A stretch of DNA of 64,000 nt from Morinoia aosen (GCA_030386875.1 CM059579.1:17704484-17768483); one strand, 5' to 3'. Positions 9,860-23,589 are shown, counted from the stretch's first letter. The notes: a model not told the origin generated them from the sequence alone. Made by a program: numbers and translations.

Positions 9860-12800
9860 TACTGCAACTGAGATCCTCAAATTAATAAATTCCATAGATT
9901 AACAACTTATTTAAGTAATTTCTGAGAAAGGAATGCATGTCTAAAACAAATACCCCGTAGACGATGATTTAAATTACAATTGCTGCATGTTAAATAACAA
10001 TTGTTGCATGTCAGTCAATTATAGTAATTTATTCGACGCTTATATCCATAGTTCAGTATTAGAAATAATAAATAATGTGATTATTTTTCAAGTTTAAAGA
10101 GTTTCAACAACCCTCAAATTATTTGGCATGCTAAGATCTCAAGCTACTCAGGATAAGAGCCATTATTCATTACGAGGTTTTCATTTGTTTTCATTTATGT
10201 CCTCAGAATACGCATGTTCCGAAGGGGCGAACGATTTCTGGAAATTTCAAATAAATTCATTCATTAGTTTTTGAAATAATTGAGGAAATATAAGCTCGAT
10301 CATAATATGACACGCAGTACAGTGCCATATCTTGCTGTGCAGCGTTTGTTTCGTGTCAGTTAAAAGGTATTGAAATAACGATCTAAAAATTAATAAATGT
10401 AGAGTTCAATGCACAGACTTTTCAAAACAAATGAAGCATGTTAGTGGTGAGATAATCTGTAATTACTCAACATCCAAAATTCCAACGACAACTTTAAGGA
10501 CGTGTTTCATCAATAAAACTGGCAATTTATCAGACGTAATGAATGCTTGTTCACGGGCGAGCAGACTCGGAGCATTTCTGCATTCTGGGCAGCCTCACCG
10601 CCAAAAAAAACAACGCTGTTCATAAGCTGGTTCAAGTTGAGAAAATTTGTTTCCCGTAATGGATAAGTCCAGAAACGTCAATTTAGACTTGGGGCCTGTT
10701 ATTATTTTTGTAAGATGACTAACTTTCTCGGGCGGCGTAAGAAAGCGACCTTAGTTATTGCGTCTTCCCACGGAAACACGCATGTTTTCCAGGAGTATAG
10801 ATTACCGTGAGCTATGAAAATAAGCTGAGAGAAAATGCACCATTTTTCTGGTTGATCAGTGAAGCAGGTCTCGTACATTCTCGTATTGCAGCACAAAGAC
10901 GAGAAAACACGGAACTGAATAATTGCTTAAAAACGTGGTAACCTGAGATCGATTTCATTTTTTCCTAATTGCTTCGTACGGCTTATGAAATTAAACTTAC
11001 ATTCCACTTCCGCAGCATATTCAATTTATTTTAATGCTTGGACTTGATAGGTTTTCTTGTGATTGATGGCACAAAGAATCTAAGGCGTAACTCATGTGTG
11101 GATAAAAAAGTGTCCCCTAGAATGTTAGCCACATCTTACAATGTTCAAGTACCTCAAAACAGAAGTATCTTAGCTGAAGGAATGGGCTTCCATCCTGTTC
11201 ATGGGGAATTGTTCCACTTGAAAAATAATCATTTTGTGTTCTCTGTGTGATTTAAATTCTGTTCCTTGAGAGAAAACCCATACATGACAAAATGAGGACG
11301 TAAGCCGTATTTCTAAGCCTCACAGAGTTCGGAGCCGCTGCTCTGCAGGCATGCGTATCACCACGTCTGGTTCTATACGCTGATGCGAGACCCACATCGA
11401 ATAAGACCCAATCCCGCGGTCGGCGTTCGGATGCCCGTACAAATTACATCCGAAAAACCAGAATTCTGTCCATCGTATTGGCTGCGATATTGGCTGCGGC
11501 GGCTGCTGGGATTGGCCCTAAGCAAACCCTATTTCTGCACACTCTCGAGAAAGGATTTTATTATTTTGAAGTGAATTTGCGAACACTTTACGGTTATTGG
11601 AAAGGCAACGCACGATCCAAGTCAAAGCTCTTTCCGATATGCAATTTGACTAGTTATGTGAAACCAATTTTCATGCACAAATTTCAGCCTGCAGTTGAAT
11701 CTACCTACCCCTCGTAAAAAATGTGCCATGTCTATAAAAACGTGAATGAATAGATGAGCTACACTTGTATATTTTTCTGAATTTGGTAAATCAGTACTGG
11801 CGAAATGTGTACAACTAAATCAATGATTTAGGGTGATACTGTTACAACACTTAAAGAGTTGCTTTAACTCTAAAGTTCTCATAGTTCAGCGGTATATTCG
11901 TACTGCGCATAATTTGGAGGCTCCGTTCATTCAGCCAAGAAGATAAAATTAGTTTCATAAACTGATCGAGAGGACGCCAAAAATAAAAATTGGTTTACGC
12001 ATCAGGAATTCAGATCTAAGCATCAATTTATGACGTACGCTTGACCTAAAGAATATCTTACAATTTCTATTGTAAAAATTATTTGCCATCTTCACAGTTT
12101 TCCTGAATTTGTTTCCAACTGAAGACTCTACGACCAGGTTGGCAAATTGCCCTTTTATGTGGCCAAAACCAATAAATTTGCAAGACAAAATTTAACTATA
12201 ATGATCCGTTTTCATCTCGCGATCATGGACGGTTTCCAGGTACTGAATGGTCTTCATGGTTTAATTTTATTTGGATGAAGCCCCATCTTGAGAACTTGAG
12301 CTACTATAACTTCAGTGAGATGATGGCCAGAGTGAAGCCCCGGGCTGACTTGTTGAGCAAATCTCGCCACCAGAACTCTCGAGCAACAATTGGTTCAATT
12401 TAACTTATTGATTGAACTCAATGACTAGAAATGGTCTTCACTGCATACGTGGAGAAGTTCATAATGATGTTCATCGTGATGTTAGGGAAATATTGTTGGT
12501 GTAGGTTTGCAGGAACGTGTACATTGGCTTTCGATCATGTCGTTCTCAATCGATTCACAGTGGGAAAACAAAATTCAGTGGTCAGTTTTTAAAAGAAATG
12601 CTGATCAACTATTTTCATGGCTCGTTTCTCAAAATATATCCCGCTGGTTTCTGACCGTTTCTTATGACGGTTTTGGAGCTTTTTTTTTCTGTGGCAAAAA
12701 TTACCATCAAACATTTCTTACTACTCATTTTCGAAACTGAAACAGTTTCTAGAAAGCATGGCATTCAAACCAGCATAACTTGCAGGAACTTGTCGCTGTC

Positions 12801-13580
12801 TCCGGTGAGCCTGGCATCGATATTGGCACAGGAAACCAATGAATGATTTCCTGCGATCGAAAAGCCATCAGTCGCGCTTGCCAATAATCTGGAGTCCGTC
12901 AATGTTTGTTCATAATGCAGGGCTGTTTGAGGGAGCCTCCGACCAACGGCAGGGGTGCTCTCAGGCCCTCGTACGTGTCTTCATTTACGTCCCACGGAGT
13001 GATTGATGCTGGCTCGTCGGCCGCTCAGCCGCCGGATATTGCGCCTCCAAAATATACTCAGGCGTCACGCATAGATTGCATCAAGACAATGCATAAGCAG
13101 AATCGCGTCTGTTACGGACTGCGTTGTAAGGAATTTTCGTGCAGGCCTCATTCGTTAGAGCAGCAGGACAGGAGATGGAGTCGCGTTGCATAACTTACAC
13201 GCGCAAGTCGACCCCGCTTGTGTGCGAAACTTCGGCGTGCTGATCGCAGTTGCTTGAACCCGTTGGGTCTGTGAAGTGAGTCACTGTACGGATTCTATTC
13301 TACGAGAATTCTAAAAGCGGGTAAAAGTTATCAAAGTTTGATCAGTGAAAATAAACAGTTTAAGAACTTTCAAGGAAATTCAAACGAAATGATCACGCAA
13401 CAGCCTAATTTTCATTTAAACATCTGCTACATACCCTGAATAATGTTTTATTTCTCGCATGAAACGATAAGTAACCTAAATCGACTTTTTCACACAAGTG
13501 CGCATTTATGGGAAAGAGTTTTGGTAGTGTACACTGCTGACGCTCCTTGCTGCACGCATCACATCACAGCAGTGTGGCTC
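9860..13580. other. unassigned stretch
   Basis: No recognisable gene or element. A tandem doublet of a 'acaattgYtgcatgt' word lies at 9975-10012. 11330-11520 and 12890-13290 are richer in GC and CpG than their surroundings. They contain open frames of 63-95 residues (11383-11574, 11478-11717, 12906-13193, all +) without family similarity that I can see. Confidence 0.4.
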
Positions 13581-13589
13581 CCTCCGTAT

Positions 13590-13660
13590 GTCCGTGAGCC
13601 GAGCCGCGTATAAGCGCTCGTCGTGTCTGAGCAATCGCATTTTGACTGAGCATTTCTCGT
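13590..13660 (+). promoter_or_regulatory. possible core promoter in a GC-richer patch
   Basis: A TATAAG box at 13609-13614 stands in a GC/CpG-richer stretch (13500-13690) that contrasts with the AT-rich surroundings, with no obvious downstream coding exon. This is a weak call based on one motif and composition. Confidence 0.12.
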
Positions 13661-13939
13661 CGATAGCACGATACGGCGAGCTCCGATCCCCAGTAAAATT
13701 GATAGATTTCAGCTTTTGATTTCAGTTTTTCCTCCCTTACCTGAAGTTAGCGGTGGCTCCAAGTTCGGGCTTACAGCACCACAGCTGCATTTGATGCGGT
13801 CTTGACGGCTTATCTCATGAGGTCTACTTAGATATCTTAATTTATTCAGAATCTCACGGATATTAATTGCAACTAATGGTATAATTATAACTATTGATAA
13901 AAGATAGGAAGAACCTAAAAAGTAAGAATAATAGTGAAA

Positions 13940-14015
13940 CAGGGAAAACATGAAAATCACTATTATAAAAGGAGCGGCGTCCGTCCGTCCGTCCGTGTGA
14001 CCCCCTCTTGATTAT
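13940..14015 (+). repeat. GTCC microsatellite with shared flank, copy 1
   Basis: (GTCC)n preceded by 'ctattataaaaggagcggc'. The same arrangement occurs at 59272-59315 with 'ctataataagagccgc'. Shared flanking sequence means a dispersed element carrying the microsatellite and not two independent slippage events. Confidence 0.6.
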
Positions 14016-14289
14016 GGTATTCAGAATACGCAATCGACTTATTTTTACAAATAGAAATTTTACATGGAGCTTTCTCTGTTGAAATTCATCATGTCTCTTT
14101 GATATTTTTAATTGATAATGCGAAAAGAAATTTTTTTAAATTTGTTTGACCAGTAACCTGGCTACCACTTGGTATAAGGCCCAAGATTTTGGAACTTGAG
14201 TTATTGTTTTCGAAATTGTGATTTTCTTGAAAAGCTTCGAAGAGATAATAGACGACATTTCAGAATTAAATTCCGGCAAAAGAGGCCAC

Positions 14290-14985
14290 CAAGGATAGAA
14301 ATGTGTCCAACCGCAAGAAAGAAGTAGCAAGACTTCGACAGCAAGAAAAATGCCGAAGACGATCAGATGATCGAAGCAGCTATTTCGGTGTTTTTCGAAT
14401 TTTCAATAAAAAAGAGAGAACCAGGAAAATGGTATAAAACATTTTTCATTAAAATGTATTCTTGAGACTGGGAAAAGACTCGTAAAAAATAGGACGTTTC
14501 GAGCCTTCGCGCATCATCAGCAATAGGTACAAATTCGAACAAAAAGTCATCTGTAAAATACAAAAAGAAAACAACTCAAAAAATGCATGACATTACTTAT
14601 TGACTAGGGATAAAGGAAATGAAATCAGATGAACTACGCGAAACGGCAGGACGAAGCAATGCTGCTCGCCAACGAGAAGCTTGAGCTAAATTGACCCTTG
14701 GCCGGAGTTTGGAAATTCTACGGAATAATGCAGAGCAACACCGAGTAGCTAGAGAGAGCTAAACACTTGAAAGAAGCGAGGAAGTTCTTCGGCATAGAGC
14801 TGGACAACATCGAATGGCACGAGAGAATTCAACTCAAGAAAGAAGGGGTAAAATTCTTCGGACTAATGCCTAACGACATCGACTTGCCCAATCGAATTTA
14901 ACTCAAGAAAGAAAGGATGAAATTCTTCAGATTAATGCCGACCAGCCCGTGTGCACTAGTTCTAATAAATGATGTGTGTGAGGGG
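14290..14985 (+). pseudogene. Second Helitron fragment: N-terminal charged repeats only
   Basis: Around 14320-14375 the + strand reads 'RKKEVARLRQQEKCRRRSDD'. From about 14640 to 14950 it gives about four tandem degenerate copies of a roughly 25-residue motif: 'EILRNNAEQHRVARE', 'ERSEEVLRHRAGQHRMARE', 'KILRTNAQRHRLAQS', 'DEILQINADQ'. Each is preceded by 'LT.ER' or 'TLER/TQER'. This is the basic, Arg/Gln-rich repeat type seen ahead of the Helitron-like N domain in animal Helitrons, and it parallels 360-885. Several stops are present. Nothing downstream (15.0-16.3 kb) resembles the N, Rep or helicase domains, so the copy is truncated. The motif could also belong to another repeat-rich transposon protein; the parallel with the first element is the main argument. 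Confidence 0.55.
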
Positions 14986-14999
14986 AAAACTGTCAGAAG

Positions 15000-16310
15000 T
15001 TCAGTGATCAAAGGTGAGTAAAAGTCATAAGACTGATTACACGTAACAGACATCAGCTCGATGTTTCAAGAAATTAACGTTAAGACCACACAGCGGAGCC
15101 CTAGTTTGAATGTATTTTTTTAGCATCAATAACTGGAGATCTCTAACTGTGGGAAAATATACGCGAAATTGAAAAACTATAACCACCAGAAATTCTCACT
15201 CATGGACTTCAAAGAAAGTAGGCAGGAAAGGAAATGAAAATAAAAAAAGGCTTATAAGCTTTTGCTGTAGTGAGCCCCGACGGGAGCAAACTTCCAAATA
15301 TCAGGAGGAAGTTTGATGCTTTACTGACGGTATCACATTATTCACATCGTCTCCATACAGCATTAAAATTCATAGCTTGGAGTCATTCATCTTTGTAGTT
15401 TAGCCTTGACTGGACTGAACTGAACAGGATTAGAATCCCCGATATGGCATTTGGATCTTTTGTTTACCTGTCTTCTATAAACTTGCGGCCTTTCATCGCT
15501 TCAAAATATACGGAGGCTTTAATCAGAGAAGGTTGAGCGCCGGCACGTGCCTCCAATACTAGGTAGGCAAACGCCAGCAACATCTGATGCGGGGACTGTG
15601 GCGGGAAGACATATCAGGAGCCAGATTTAATAAACAATTTATTTCGCGGTGGTTGTGGTAGAGGTAGCAGTGTTAGTTCCTCTGTGAGTTAGCTTACTCT
15701 TCATGATTTTTTTGGTAAAATTCTTGAATTTTAATTGAAATTAGCCCAAACTTGGTAATTTCGCCTAGAAAAATAACACAGCGTGGGTATTTGACCCAGG
15801 AAAAAAATTCAGTGCCTCCTGAATCGCTACAAAGACGTCAATCCTTTACAAATCTCCCCAAGATCCCTTAATGACATCAGTGTTCAAAATATACGTCCTC
15901 GTTATGAAGTTTTCTTGCGGAGGCTGTTAACACAGCTTCGAGCGTCAGTCGCAGCCCCACACGCGTCTATCTAACCGGGATCTTCCTGCGCAAAATACGA
16001 CGGACATATCAGGGCCGTAAAACGCTTCTAAGCGCTGAATATGTCACGTGCACAGCCACGTGCGTCACGAGGATATGCTGTAGCGCAAAATTATGGCCTC
16101 ATCTAATTGAAATGGTACAACGAAGATAAGAAAAGGAAGAAAAGTAATAGCATGGTGGTGGATAGAGAGCTTGCAGGAAAACATTCGAAGTTGATTTTGA
16201 TGCGACTGTTGTACATCGTTGGGTTTTTTTTTCTGGGGGAAGTGTAGCTTTAAAAAGAGAATAAACGTTGCTTAAAATGATCATCATAGATATACACGCC
16301 CCTGGTAGAA
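15000..16310. other. unassigned stretch with a CpG-richer end
   Basis: No coding signal. 15930-16080 is CpG-rich and includes two CACGTG E-boxes, described separately. A pyrimidine-rich open frame at 16099-16287 (-) shows no similarity. Confidence 0.4.
16045..16062. promoter_or_regulatory. paired CACGTG E-boxes
   Basis: CACGTG at 16045-16050 and again at 16057-16062 (12 bp start to start), followed by 'TGCGTCACG'. bHLH-PAS and bHLH-Zip factors bind this palindrome, and phased pairs occur in some regulated promoters. No gene is seen nearby, so function is unproven. Confidence 0.2.
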
Positions 16311-16324
16311 TATATTCCTACGAA

Positions 16325-16860
16325 TGTTTCTGATATTACCTTATAACATTATAACTTGGAAACACCAAATGAAAAAAAACATTGGAGTAACACTGAGTAC
16401 AGTAACAAGGGAATGACGTTGTATTTAGCAGCATTGAAACATAGAAACATTGTATTATAATAGCATTTTAACGCAGAATCACTGTATTATAGTAATATTG
16501 TAACGCTGTAACATAGAATTATGGTAACATTGCAACGCAGAAACGTTGTCTTAGAGTAACATTGGAGCAGAGTGAAATTATAATTTAATTAAGAGCATTA
16601 AAACAAAAAAATAACAACACAACAAATTTGCATCAAAGTATCACAGTTGTATGGAAACATAGATTAGAGGTACACATACATACATAGGAACCTACTATGG
16701 AAGCAAACATATAAACATTGTAACACGCAATGAGGGTAAAGATATAAACATCGAAACATTTGAAAGAGAGCAACGTAGAAACAATGTAACATCGTAACAG
16801 GCAATGCAGCGATACACAGAAAAACTGTAACATTGCAACATGCAATGGAGAGAAAAACAT
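16325..16860. repeat. degenerate tandem repeat of 'aacattgtaac' type
   Basis: Words such as 'acattgtaac', 'aacatagaaac', 'acattgcaacgcagaaac' and 'aacatgcaatg' recur with short irregular spacing over more than 500 bp. This indicates an old array of a unit of about 10-25 bp whose exact period is lost. The open frame at 16633-16860 (-) is produced by the array. Confidence 0.65.
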
Positions 16861-17504
16861 CTAGTCGCTGAAACTGCTGACGGAGGTTTAGTGATTAATA
16901 TAAATTGTCTCTAAATGTTGCGAAAAGTTGCAAGGCGGGAGCAGCCAGAGAGTTTGCTGCAGCAGAAGCGGATGAGCAGAGTCTAGCAGGGAGCTAATGA
17001 GGCTGGCCAGCCGTTTGTCCTGAAATCCTGGAGGGTGTTGCCGTGAAATCTCGCACATCACATAACAAAGTTTAGAACTTCCCACTGCAGGCAGTGGGGA
17101 AACTTGCGACGATTGCGAATTTCCGAAGTCACGCTTGTTATGCGCGTCGCAGGTTAATGACGCACACACTTGGTGGACTACCGAGGCTCTGTTTCATAGT
17201 TCCTTTAGAGGATGCAGCTGCTTGATCTATTGGAATTAGTGCTCAGAAGGGAGAGATGTGAGATCCCAATTGAAAGTTAGTTAGGCCTCCTTTTTGTTGA
17301 AATGGTATGGGTTTTGGTTTTATTACGGCCCATCATTTATCAGCTTTCTACTCTCATGCTTTTCAGTACGCATTGCTTTATATCTAAGCTTTTATCTGGT
17401 TTCCTAAGTTGACTGTTTCTATTCGTCAGGGATCTGGTGAGGGAACACACCTCAGGCATAAATTCCCCGTTTCCTTAACTCCATACTTAATGGCCCCTAA
17501 ATTG

Positions 17505-17577
17505 GTTAGCGAGGTTAATTGTGGTTAGGGAGGCTTAATTATGGTTAGGGAGGCTTAATTGTGGTTAGGAAGGCTCA
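17505..17577. repeat. 20-bp tandem repeat, 3 to 4 units
   Basis: Unit ggcttaattatggttaggga occurs three times with a partial fourth at the left. The 'ggttaggga' part resembles the arthropod telomere word TTAGG but is not a telomeric array. Confidence 0.7.
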
Positions 17578-17739
17578 AAATAACTCATTTGATTGAATCT
17601 TTTCCAATATAGCTGTTTCATGCCATCTAAAGCCCGAATTCTTTTATATACTAAGCACGCATCAATAAATATATCAAAGTACCGCTTCGCTCACTGAGGC
17701 ATATACCAAAGCTCTGAACTCATTTACATCTTTCTAGAA

Positions 17740-17990
17740 CGAGTGGCAATACATTATCATTCTTTCACCATTGTCGTACAATGTAAGTTCATGATTCTCG
17801 TACAATGAGGCAATACAAAGTCATTATTCCTTTGTAGCGAGCACTACAAGCTCATTATTCTTGTACAGCCATGCAATATAGAGCCACTATTCTAAAACAG
17901 CGAAACAATAGAAGCTCATAATTCTCGTACAGTGAGACAATAGAAGCTCCCTTTTCTCGTACAGCGAGGCAATGCAAGATCATTATTTAG
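17740..17990. repeat. degenerate tandem repeat of about 38 bp
   Basis: Repeated 'tctcgtacagYgaggcaat' and 'acaagctcattattc' words at a spacing of roughly 36-40 bp, about six diverged units. Confidence 0.65.
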
Positions 17991-17999
17991 TTATTAAGA

Positions 18000-20900
18000 A
18001 GGATGGTAATATCAGATAGCGTCATTTACCTATGATAAAGCAGGTCTAACTAGCGTGAAGTTTTCTTATGCTGTTTTGCTTCAGCCCATGCACTCAAGCT
18101 CGTATTTTAATCATCGTGTCCAGCTTTCGCAGACATCAAAGCTAGAACTTGACTTCAAACGCACACGGTGTTCAGCAGACCCCAATCGCGCAGATGATGA
18201 GCGATGTAATCTCTGTTTCAATTAACGTTTAACCCTGAAGCAAAGAGGGGCCTCACAGATCACCAAAAAAAACGAGTTTTACACGTAAATTGCGATACAA
18301 CAACTCGTCCATCCCACATCTCAGTGAAAGAAACATCCAAATTTTATACTCTCACACGATTTGCCTTAGCTGGTAATCCAACACGCAACTCGAGAAATCT
18401 GTTTTAAATTAGAGCCAGTAAGCCAGACACGATGCGACAGTGACGTGCGTGTTCATCAGTAATAATCCAAAGAACATTTGCAGGATCTCCAGTGCGCAGT
18501 CAAGTCTCGGCCAGCCTCATGACTTGCCGTGTAAATCAGGCCTCAGAAAGGATGGGCTCATTTCTTGGAGGATTTTCTCATGGCAGCAGGCGAGAGCAGG
18601 TCGCCGGCAGCATACGGCAGAAATATGAAGTACAAACTTGGACATCTCCTGGTCCTCAAAAGCCCACGAGCGCTCATCAACAGGATTTATTAAAACAATC
18701 TGTTAACGAGGAAGAAATTGTTCTTCTTTTTCGCAGTTTTTAATCAGTGCGTGAGCTACATAAGGTCTGTAATGTTATTCTCTCGTTAAGGGTGCGGAAA
18801 ATTTTACGCTTGTTTTCACTTTCATGTTTCTGTTTGAGAACTCTGCTGTGAAAGCGGTAAATTGACTCTAAATTGGTAAGAAGCAATTTTGTTTTTCTGC
18901 TAAATTCAAAACAAGCATTCAAAGTGCTAACAAATTGAGAATGTAGGCTCATCAGTGCAAAACAGTTTTCAGCCGTACTCTGCTATCCCTATTAGGTTGA
19001 CAACCTCTAATGTTGCGACGTATATTGTTGTGAAGAGTCGCATGGCTGGTCAAGCGCCGGATTTTAAAAGCATACTTCTTGGCTGTACGTAGCTTATAGC
19101 TTGTAATGAAGGCTCTTCTAGGTGGAGTTGGCTACAATCAGCTCTACAGCCCACTATAGGGCAAAGTTGACTTAGAATACCTTACGCAGTAAGCTGCGTG
19201 CTACGGAGGCGAAACATGCGCAATGACCTCAACCCTTAACGACCGACAGTCTCAATCAGAACACCATTACATATTAGAAGCTACGAATGTAGCGTTCTGC
19301 ATGCAAAATTGTGTTTTTGTGTCTTTGCTAACTTTAATTTCCCGCCTTACTTATTTTATTGCTCCTCTCAGGATGGTGAGTTCAATCGCGACAAAAAAAT
19401 AAAAGTATTTCTTGTGTGTTATTGATCCACTCGATGATTAAATTTTTTCAGAAATTTCTAAGGTTATTATAATATTCAGCATCATAAATAACAATTTATC
19501 TCTACGACAACTGGAAACAATTTTTAAACAACTTTAAACAATTGTTTGTATTGTTTAAAATTGTTTAAAAAAACTTCAAAACTGCTTAAGATTGTCCAAA
19601 TTTAAAAAAAAAATTATTTCTAGTTTGGGTATCCATATCTAGGCCTATAGCCTGCTCCCTGAATCTGAGTGCTCTCATTTGATGAGATCGCCTCTTTTCC
19701 CAAAGAGAGATATTTATCAAAGCGAAATTACTGACTTTTTTCAAGCGCTTCTGGTACGCAAAATCTCGGATCAACTGCTGCGTGTTGAGAACACACATCT
19801 AAGTACCCCACTTCACGCCCCTCATTTCGCGCAAATTTAGGTTTCAGATTAAAGACTAGAACTGACGTCTCGTGCTGATGCGCTTGAAATTTCTTCATTT
19901 CATTTATTTTATTTTCACCAGCACTCACTGATGAGCACGAATGCAGCCATCTCACATCAATCACATGACGCATATTTATGTGTCTATAGATCGGCGCACG
20001 TACTTTCGTAAATAAAGTCAATCACCTCCAAAAGACGAGTTGGTTCACGCAAAAATGTGTCACGGGACTTTGCGTCTCTCTTAAGAGAGTAAAGAGTAGA
20101 CAGGTCTTATAGGAGGGATTTAAACCTCACAAGAAAAGATAGAGGAATAGTGCGGGGGAAATGAAAAGGGCATGAAGTACTCTCATGAAAAGATTGAAAT
20201 ATTTTTATTTTAAGAACAATACAGCAAAACAACTTTATGTAATCGATAAAAAATCATGAAGGCATATTAAAAAATTACGAAATGCAAATGAAATTTTGAA
20301 ACCATACACACATGCATCTTAGCGGAGAGAGGGAAGCGCAGTAATTTAGCTCATTTTTGAAACCGTTGTCTTCATAGCTTTGAGAGCTTGAGCTGTGCAT
20401 TACAAACATTTAATAATTTCCGTTAATTTTTACGGTACATGGCGGCATTATTCAAACAGATGAATTCGACGAATGGATTTCTTGCTAACTAGGACACATA
20501 GTACAGATCGATTTAACACTAAAAGCACGCTATATTAAAATCTTCAGAGTGAGCTCAACCTCCCTATCTATAGTGAGTTTCAGTAATTTTGGGTTTTTGG
20601 AATTAGTTTTTGGTGAACACAACTTGCGTACTCAATCAAATTTTAGTTCCGTACTTGTCCGGCCCTATTACTGCAGATTCCTATATATTTCAGTTGCTCT
20701 ACTCCTTCTGACTCTAAAGCATTGTACGTACACTGCCTGCAGCACCACGAAGGTGTGAGCAGTCGAGATGTATGTAGAGTGTGAAATGGCCCCTCATGGC
20801 CAGCTCGGCCTGCAGCGTGTCTGCAGCTGCACAAAAACGTCTCGCCAACCCACATAGTTTTCCAATGATTAGCATGCTGCAATTTCCTCTTTCATTTTCG

Positions 20901-23580
20901 CTGCACCTAAACGAAACCTTTGATTGAAAGTTTATTTCTAAGAAAATTTGGTATAGTTTTTAATTACCACCTCAACTCAATTTAACTCATCACTATACTT
21001 GATCTTTATTTCAGAAGGGAGATTTTACATAAGGTGTGGACAATTTTATAGTTCGATTATTAAATTCTCACTCTTAAATATTCCTCGCAAATACGGTGAT
21101 TACTATTACTTTGAAATTCATACATACATGAAAAATTGAGCATTTGCTCTAGAATAAGTAAAAAACAAGCTTAATAAATAAGTACGTTAATGCAGAAGCA
21201 AAATTTCACAGCTGAAACCCTAATTTGACTGTAATTGTTGCTGTTTAGCTGCAAAAACTATATTATAAGACTTCTAAAATTACGCACATTTCGACCCAGC
21301 GATGAGCGATGCTTCACTATCGCCTACAGCTTGCTCTCGTTAGTTGAAATGTTCAGGACTCTTGCGTCTACGTCCGAAAAGCTACTTACGTTGTGCTGCA
21401 TGTTAGCTGTGGCAGAACGCAGCACCTCTCGTGTTTTCGGGCATCTCTGATAAACAGCTGGTACTTCTACGTAGCTCGGTTAGGGTAACCCAAACTTGCC
21501 TGGGTCACACTACACTGATACGACCTGCTAATCTTACGCTACAAGAGCTTATTACTCACAATGTTTCACTGAGTGAAAATATCCTAATATCATAATTTGA
21601 ATTTCTTAATTTAGAGGTAAATTTTTTGATATCGTAAGCTGAATTTCCTAATATTGTCCCAAATGCACGTACGTAATTATCACAGTACAGTCGGGCTGAA
21701 GCGATCAACGACCCTCAGAGCTTGGGAAGGCGCGCATCTTTAAACCGGCGTCGACGCCTCACAAAAACACGTCAAGTGCGCGTGCAGGAACTTTTTGCGG
21801 AGCGGCCGCAAATCTGTCGTCCAAACACTGAGCGATGTGGACGCAGCTCTCCGGAGGGCAACGCGCCCCTGCTGAGACGACACTTGAGGCAGCCCGAAAC
21901 TCTCCCCTGGGGGCAGGCTGGTACCTCCTGCACGCCAGTAATTTAGGCTCTTGTGATGGCACTTTTCCGTAGGAACGTGTAGCGGACGAGAGGGTTTGAA
22001 TACGAAGAAATTTATATCGTCCCTTCACAGATGAAATTGTACTCGTGAGTTGCAGAGGGGGCTGGGTGTGTGGGAATTCGCACGACTCGATCACGGCAGT
22101 TCTTAAAAACGTGCGGTCAAATTGTTTTAAAATTGCATTCGAGTCCAGCATGAGGGTTCGTAGTCGAAATAATCCCATACAAAAACATAAGCTAAAACTT
22201 GTACATTGGGAGAACGCCCCCTCAGAAATGGAAGACAGGGATTCCTCAAGAGACTGCCATGACAATGAACACACCCTCACGCGTTGTCCTCGACTGCCAG
22301 AATGAAAGGACATGCTCTTCCCTTCACAGCAGGGTCTTTCATTCACAATTCTCCTCAACGAACAAAGGTTGTGGTTTTCCTATTCAGTTTTGCGTGTGAC
22401 TTTCATTGAGTTAGCGGGCCATTTTCGAGCGCTCGTCGAGCTCGACATAGAGACAAGGGCATCGTTAAATTTTTTAATTCTGTTCACTCTGTCAGAAGAG
22501 GCATATTTTTTTCGCTGAAAATTGAGAAAAAAGTCACAGCAATAATGGACACATGCGAACAACTTCATTAATTCCATTTCAGGCGCTTGTTTTGCCGCTA
22601 ACTCAAATCTTTAATTGGCTTTTAGTTAACGCTTTCCGTTTTTGGGATTCAAGCGGAAAAAAGATAGGCGATTGGCTCAGATCAAACAATCGTAACTCGT
22701 ATGACCGGTTTTATGAATGGTGTTTCAACCATGGACAGCGAGTATAGAAATCAACGGTGCAGTAATTGGGCAGGCAGGACTCTCCTCCAAGGACCAAATT
22801 TACAGACAATCTGCATCACTGCATGTAGCGGTACAACCGGTAGCATGAGTATTCTTGTTCACTTGACATGCTGTTTTTCAGTTTAACAAGTTTCAATTTT
22901 CTGAAAAATATTTGAGAAACTTGACCAGAGTAAAACAACCCTTAGAATAGGCAAGTCGATGCAATGAGTTTACCGGCCAGCTCGACCGCTACAGCAAAGT
23001 AAATGTTCAAAAATATGTCTTCATATCGCGAGTGCATTCCAAAAGTGACTGCAGTTTCGTTTTCGTTCCTCGTATGCCATGGATGCAGAACTGAACTGTG
23101 AGCAAGAGCACACTCATGGGATTTGCCTTACTGGGAATTCCCCAAAGCTGAATTACATTATTAGGAAAATACCGTACTTTACGTCATTACTACATCGCAT
23201 CACATGGAGAGTAACATTCCACACGATTATGTTCATTCTTGTAAGAAAGCATAATAAAGTGGCTGCACCTGCAGCTTATGTGAACGAAAACTTGTTATTC
23301 GTAAATTTGCATTTGAATTAAAAATATAATATTCAGAAATAACAATATTCAGAAATTTGAAATAACATTCAGAAATTGAATTTCACAAACTGTACGTTTT
23401 TTGCACTGTTTTCTGACTGAGAGTTTGACTTCTCACTTCGCCAATTGTTATGATGCCTAACAAATTTCTGATAGATATTCACATTGAAACATCTTCTTGA
23501 AGTCATCTGTTCTGTTGCCCTCTGATCACACGCGCCAACATCGACACTGCCTAGATTGACTAAAAAGTTCCTACACGGCC
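18000..23580. other. long unassigned stretch
   Basis: No recognised gene or transposon. The longest open frame is 199 residues on the - strand (21759-22358) in a GC-richer segment (21700-22300). Its translation has no known domain and the + strand beneath it shows no transposase motif. At 19500-19600 there is a run of 'attgtttaaa' echoes. A tRNA scan by eye found no B box with a matching A box. Confidence 0.4.
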
Positions 23581-23589
23581 TCCTGTGAA

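Noticed and set aside
17505-17577. telomeric TTAGG repeats
   Set aside because: The repeat unit is 20 bp with one TTAGG word each; not a telomere array.
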